Shown here piece after piece: positions 5,488 to 9,365 of a DNA stretch of 9,365 nt. Source of the DNA: Pseudomonadota bacterium (GTDB lineage: Bacteria > Pseudomonadota > Gammaproteobacteria > Burkholderiales > Thiobacillaceae). The translations under genes were made by a program, and so were the position numbers. The notes beneath the pieces are model-generated. The model did no database searches, was not told the origin of the DNA, and worked only from the letters and a program-made list of their open reading frames with translations. The first letter of the stretch is position 1. Each line of letters begins with the position of its first letter. The stretch lies in assembly GCA_021836225.1 (NCBI GenBank), contig JAKBJA010000168.1:1-9365 (forward strand), written 5' to 3'.

Positions 5488-5518
5488 GCCCTATGGAAAG
5501 GTCGGGTCGAAGCGGCCT

Positions 5519-5966
5519 TTATTCCTGATCGACAAGTTGGCGCAGCAGGTTGGGGGGGAAGCCGCGGCTCTGTAAAAAGCGCATCTGGCGCGCGAGTTCC
5601 TGGGGGGTGGCGGGCGGCGCGCCGAATTTCTTGCGCCATACCTCGCGGGCGCGTTCGAGTTCGCCGTCACGGTCGACAGCCAGCACGTCTTCAATAAGGT
5701 CTGCTGCGATGCCGCGCTGCCGCAGGTCGTAGGCGAGCTTGACGCTGCCTGCCCGCGCACGGTGGTCGGCGACATAACTTTCGGCAAAGCGGCGGTCGGA
5801 CAGCCAGTTCTTTTCCTCGAATTCGTCGAGCAGCAGATGAATGTCGCTGGCGGCGAATCCTGCCTGCTCCAGCTTGCGGGCGAGCTCGGCGCGGCTGTGC
5901 TCGCGCCGCGCCAGCAGGCGCAGCGCGCGTTCGCGCAGGTCTGCGGCCTTGGGCCCGGCGCCGGGG

Positions 5967-5983
<17 letters not shown>
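5519..5983 (-). CDS. recX: Regulatory protein RecX
   Basis: 154 residues from ATG 5983-5981, overlapping the end of recA by 17 bases, with a strong ribosome site (GGAGGT, five bases upstream) inside recA. RecX binds within the groove of RecA filaments and limits their growth and coprotease/strand-exchange activity. The sequence shows the family's all-helical three-helix repeats: [20 protein letters not shown] (about 19-38) is the hallmark first repeat, followed by [20 protein letters not shown] and a third repeat ending KKFG. Length is typical. The last repeat ([20 protein letters not shown]) is intact. Coupling with recA fits the common recA-recX operon. The usual downstream alaS is absent; pilin genes follow instead. 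Confidence 0.95.
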
Positions 5984-7019
<1,036 letters not shown>

Positions 7020-7050
7020 GGTGCGTCTCCTGATTGGTTGCGATGGACGA

Positions 7051-7079
7051 ACTTTAGGTTGTATATCTGTTTGTGTCAA
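7051..7079 (-). promoter_or_regulatory. Sigma-70 promoter of recA-recX
   Basis: On the - strand a perfect -35 TTGACA (7079-7074), a 17-base spacer and -10 TAAAGT (7056-7051, four of six matches). The predicted start is near 7044, with a short leader to the ATG at 7019. The spacer contains ACAGATATACAA, which resembles one half of a LexA box (on + TTGTATAT versus CTGTATAT), but the second half does not match CTGT-N8-ACAG. LexA control is therefore uncertain. Confidence 0.75.
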
Positions 7080-7110
7080 TAAAAAATATCACCTAAGTAA
7101 AAAGTATTAA

Positions 7111-7127
7111 CAAATATTTTATATTTG
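7111..7127. promoter_or_regulatory. Perfect AT-rich dyad, candidate operator of the WYL regulator
   Basis: CAAATAT-TTT-ATATTTG, seven-base arms around three bases. It overlaps the predicted -35 of the rightward WYL gene promoter and lies about 32 bases upstream of the recA -35. BrxR/CapW proteins are dimers that bind inverted repeats in front of their own gene, so autorepression is the natural reading. It is not demonstrated. Confidence 0.5.
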
Positions 7128-7146
7128 GCTGTCGCCTGCCTATAAT
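7118..7146 (+). promoter_or_regulatory. Sigma-70 promoter of the WYL regulator gene
   Basis: A perfect -10 TATAAT at 7141-7146 and a partial -35 TTTATA at 7118-7123 (four of six matches), spacer 17. The start is predicted near 7153, 28 bases before the ATG. The -35 sits within the dyad at 7111-7127. Confidence 0.6.
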
Positions 7147-7180
7147 TTCCAGCGATGACCACCCGGCCGGAGCAAGCGAG

Positions 7181-8071
7181 ATGATTCCAAAAGAGAAAAT
7201 GCGCCTGGACGTGAAGTGGGCGACGCGCCAGCGGCTGCAATACATCGAGATCATGGCCTGGTATACCGGGGTGGTGACCCGCAGCGATGTCGCCCGCGCC
7301 TTCGGCCTGTCCGACCCGGCGGCGACCAAGGACCTCAAGCTCTATAGCGATCTGGCGCCGGGCAACCTGGTCTACAACCACAGCGTGTTCGGATTCGTGC
7401 CGGGCGAGGGCTTCAGCGCGGTGTTCGCCGACCTCGCGCCTGCCGCCGTGCTGCCCGTCATCGCCGCCAACCTGGCGGTGGCCAACGGGCCGTATGGCGC
7501 CACCTTGATTTACGGCCTGGCGACTGCATCGCTGCCGCTGCCCGCCCGTCTGCCCGGCCAGCAGACGCTGGCGCAGCTTACCCGCGCCATTCATGGCCGG
7601 CGCAAGCTGCGCGTCAGCTACCGCTCGCTGTCAAACCGCGACAGCCAGGCGGCGCGCCTGATCGAACCCCATACCCTGGTCGATACCGGCTTGCGCTGGC
7701 ATGTCCGTGCCTACAACGAGGAAAGCTGCGATTTCCGCGACTTTGTGCTGTCGCGCATTACCGGGGCCGAATGCCTGGATACGCCCGCCGAATCCAGCGT
7801 GCAGTACGACGATGACTGGGTGGAGCAGGTGAGCCTCAGGCTCGGCCCGCACAGCGGGCTGGATGCCGCCCGGCGCGAAAGCCTGCTGCTGGACTATGGT
7901 GCGAGCGGCGACCTCATCGAGGTGAACGTGCGGCGCGCCCTGCTCGGTTACGTGCTGCAGCGCCTCAACGTCGACACCACGCCGGACCATTCGATGAACC
8001 CGAATGCCTACCAGCTGATGCTGCTGAATCGGGACGAGATCGAACCGTTTGCGGGATGGGCGTTTCGCTAG
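7181..8071 (+). CDS. wHTH-WYL transcription regulator of the BrxR/CapW type
   Basis: 296 residues from ATG 7181, with GGAG eight bases upstream. The N-terminal winged helix-turn-helix (about residues 10-75) reads KWATRQRLQYIEIMAWYTG, VVTRSDVARAFGLS and then KDLKLYSDLAPGNLVYN. This is the typical pattern of BrxR/CapW proteins, with a Trp-Arg-Leu-Ile-Glu start and a D-Y..LAP.N..Y element. The WYL domain (about 130-200) contains RVSYRSL (144-150), PHTLVDTGLRWHVRAY (163-178) and FVLSRI (188-193), and a C-terminal dimerisation region follows to residue 296. Length fits the family (about 290). Known members repress phage-defence operons (BREX, CBASS) and are relieved by a ligand or DNA damage. Here no defence gene is adjacent; recA is divergent and pncC convergent. 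Target genes are unknown, with recA or itself as candidates. Confidence 0.85.
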   Translation: MIPKEKMRLDVKWATRQRLQYIEIMAWYTGVVTRSDVARAFGLSDPAATKDLKLYSDLAPGNLVYNHSVFGFVPGEGFSAVFADLAPAAVLPVIAANLAVANGPYGATLIYGLATASLPLPARLPGQQTLAQLTRAIHGRRKLRVSYRSLSNRDSQAARLIEPHTLVDTGLRWHVRAYNEESCDFRDFVLSRITGAECLDTPAESSVQYDDDWVEQVSLRLGPHSGLDAARRESLLLDYGASGDLIEVNVRRALLGYVLQRLNVDTTPDHSMNPNAYQLMLLNRDEIEPFAGWAFR

Positions 8072-8085
8072 GGGAGGGTGGAAGG

Positions 8086-8583
8086 CTAAGCGATCAACTC
8101 GATCAGGCCGCGCAGGGCGGCGGCCACGGCGCGCGAGCGGATTTCCTCGCGGTCGCCGTCGAGGCGGCAGGTGGAGGACAGGACGGTGCCGTCGGCCAGC
8201 GCCCAGCCGTAGCACACCAGACCGACCGGCTTTTGCGGGGTGCCGCCGCCGGGGCCGGCGATGCCGGAAATGGCAAGCGCCGCCTGGGCGTGGCTGTGGG
8301 CGAGGGCGCCGGCGGCCATGGCGCTGGCGGTTTCCTCGGACACGGCGCCGTGGTTGGCGATGAGTTCCTCCGGCACGTCGAGCATCTCGATCTTGGCGTC
8401 GTTGGCATAGGTGATGAAGCCGCGCTCGTACCAGTGCGAGCTGCCGGGCAGCGAAGTGAGCAGTTGCCCGACCCAGCCGCCGGTGCAGGACTCGGCGGTG
8501 GCAAGCATCCAGCCGCGCGCGAGCAGCTTCTCGCCGAGCTCAAAGGCCAGCTGGTGCAGTTCTTCGTCGCTCACACGAGCCAT
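8086..8583 (-). CDS. pncC: Nicotinamide-nucleotide amidohydrolase PncC (CinA C-terminal type)
   Basis: 165 residues from ATG 8583-8581, overlapping the end of pgpA by 13 bases, with AAAGGA five bases upstream. PncC deamidates nicotinamide mononucleotide to nicotinic acid mononucleotide, recycling the by-product of NAD-dependent DNA ligase. The family core is present: AESCTGG at residues 30-36 (catalytic Ser32), an FITYAN segment (56-61), GAVSEETA (79-86) and the glycine-rich SGIAGPGGG (106-114). It is the short stand-alone form, without the N-terminal CinA MoaB-like domain. A longer reading to 8796 only adds pgpA-antiframe sequence. It is the last gene of thiL-pgpA-pncC. Its stop is 14 bases from the stop of the convergent WYL gene, with no obvious terminator between. 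Confidence 0.93.
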   Translation of the reverse strand: MARVSDEELHQLAFELGEKLLARGWMLATAESCTGGWVGQLLTSLPGSSHWYERGFITYANDAKIEMLDVPEELIANHGAVSEETASAMAAGALAHSHAQAALAISGIAGPGGGTPQKPVGLVCYGWALADGTVLSSTCRLDGDREEIRSRAVAAALRGLIELIA

Positions 8584-9059
8584 TGCAGTCCTTTGATGGC
8601 GGCGATCGCGTACAGCGCCGCCAGAAGATCGTCGAACATCACGCCGAAACCGTTTTTCAGGCGTCGGTCGGCCAGCCGGATCGGCCATGGTTTCAGAATA
8701 TCGAACAGGCGGAAGAGTGCAAATGCCAGCCCGGCCCACAGCCAGCCGGCCGGGGTGAACAGCAGCACCAGGGCGAAGGCGACGATCTCGTCCCACACCA
8801 TGCCGCCGTGGTCCGCGACGCCCAGCGCACGACCGCTGCGGCCGCAGGCCCAGACGCCGAGCAGGAAGGCGGCGATCAGCAGGATGATCCGGTTCGGCAG
8901 ATCGGGCGCGACAGCGACGACCAGCCAGAACAGCGGCAGCCCCAGCAGAGTGCCGACGGTGCCGGGCGCCCTGGGGGCAAGGCCGCTGCCGAAGCCGAAG
9001 GCGATCAGGTGCGCCGGATGCGCGAACAGGAATTTGAGATCAGGGCGCAAAGTGGTCAT
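8571..9059 (-). CDS. pgpA: Phosphatidylglycerophosphatase A PgpA
   Basis: 162 residues from ATG 9059-9057. An inner-membrane enzyme that removes phosphate from phosphatidylglycerol phosphate to form phosphatidylglycerol. Family motifs are seen in order: FGFGSGLAPRAPGTVGTL (21-38), DHGGMVWDEIVAF (83-95) with the conserved WDE, and NGFGVMFDDLLAALYA (136-151) with the paired Asp. Membrane segments lie near residues 37-52, 57-72, 92-116 and 141-158. The start overlaps the thiL stop by 20 bases, and the end overlaps pncC by 13. Length is normal. Confidence 0.95.
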   Translation of the reverse strand: MTTLRPDLKFLFAHPAHLIAFGFGSGLAPRAPGTVGTLLGLPLFWLVVAVAPDLPNRIILLIAAFLLGVWACGRSGRALGVADHGGMVWDEIVAFALVLLFTPAGWLWAGLAFALFRLFDILKPWPIRLADRRLKNGFGVMFDDLLAALYAIAAIKGLQWLV

Positions 9060-9365
9060 AGCCGGTGTGTTCGAAAGGCAGCGGCTGGCCGTCGGCGTCG
9101 ATCACCGCCAGCCCGGGTTCGGCGGAGATGCGGCCGATGCGCGTCACCGGCACGCCTGCGGACTGCGCGGCGGCGGCCACCGCGTCGCGCCGGTCGACGG
9201 GCGCAGTGAAGCAGAGTTCGTAGTCGTCGCCGCCCGCCACCACGCAGTCGCGCGCAACCGCTTCGTGCAGATAGGTTTGCGCCACCGGCAGCGTCGGCAG
9301 CGCGGCGAATTCAATGAGGGCGCCGACGCGCGAGCGTTCCAGGATATGGCCGAGGTCGCCAGATC
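9040..9365 (-). CDS. thiL: Thiamine-monophosphate kinase ThiL, C-terminal fragment
   Basis: The C-terminal 107 residues; the gene enters from the right edge, and its first complete codon in the window starts at 9363. ThiL phosphorylates thiamine monophosphate to the active diphosphate. The visible start SGDLGHILERSRVGALIEFA continues the family's DGL..DL.H....S..GA motif. VAGGDDYELCFT (GGDDYEL) is the hallmark of the AIR-synthase-like C-terminal domain, followed by a VTRIGRISAEPGL strand and the end FEHTGYDHFAP. TGA (9042-9040) overlaps the pgpA start by 20 bases. The ATP-binding N-terminal half is outside the window. No defect is visible in the part present. Confidence 0.95.
   Translation of the reverse strand, partial: SGDLGHILERSRVGALIEFAALPTLPVAQTYLHEAVARDCVVAGGDDYELCFTAPVDRRDAVAAAAQSAGVPVTRIGRISAEPGLAVIDADGQPLPFEHTGYDHFAP

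Overview
This is a GC-rich window, except for an AT-rich island at about 7060-7150. Gene content and protein style point to a betaproteobacterium, most likely a Nitrosomonadales/Thiobacillus-type organism. The basis is a betaproteobacterial-looking RecA, the cpoB-queE-queC-tRNA-Lys order, and the thiL-pgpA-pncC...recA-recX order. The genus is inference; no database was consulted.

Left part (1-1760, + strand): the 3' end of cpoB (ybgF), then queE and queC of the queuosine/7-deazaguanine pathway, tightly packed. A stand-alone tRNA-Lys(UUU) follows with its own promoter. A perfect palindrome behind the tRNA serves as a two-way terminator between it and the convergent left-running cluster.

Middle part (1778-5487, - strand): a six-gene left-running type IV pilus-related cluster. 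In transcription order it holds two very short prepilins (52-residue mature forms), a small Sec-secreted four-cysteine protein, an ABC-2 type permease, a membrane-anchored TPR-like protein and an ABC ATPase. Each pilin gene has its own well-formed sigma-54 (-24/-12) promoter. The layout resembles the split pilin (PilA-N plus separate PilA-C/Spc) of Geobacter, joined to a PilG/PilH/PilI-like ABC system known from Myxococcus pilus biogenesis. This is the most interesting part of the window.

Right part (5519-9365): recA-recX (- strand, overlapping) with a clear sigma-70 promoter. Divergent from recA is a gene for a wHTH-WYL regulator of the BrxR/CapW type, the family that usually controls phage-defence operons. 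Here it stands next to recA, and a perfect AT-rich dyad overlaps its -35 region. Convergent with it is the overlapping operon thiL (partial)-pgpA-pncC on the - strand.

How the genes work together: the left and right ends are housekeeping (envelope, tRNA modification, recombination, thiamine, phospholipid and NAD recycling). The centre is an accessory surface-filament module inserted between recX and the tRNA-Lys region. Its sigma-54 promoters suggest control by an enhancer-binding regulator such as PilR, which is not in this window.
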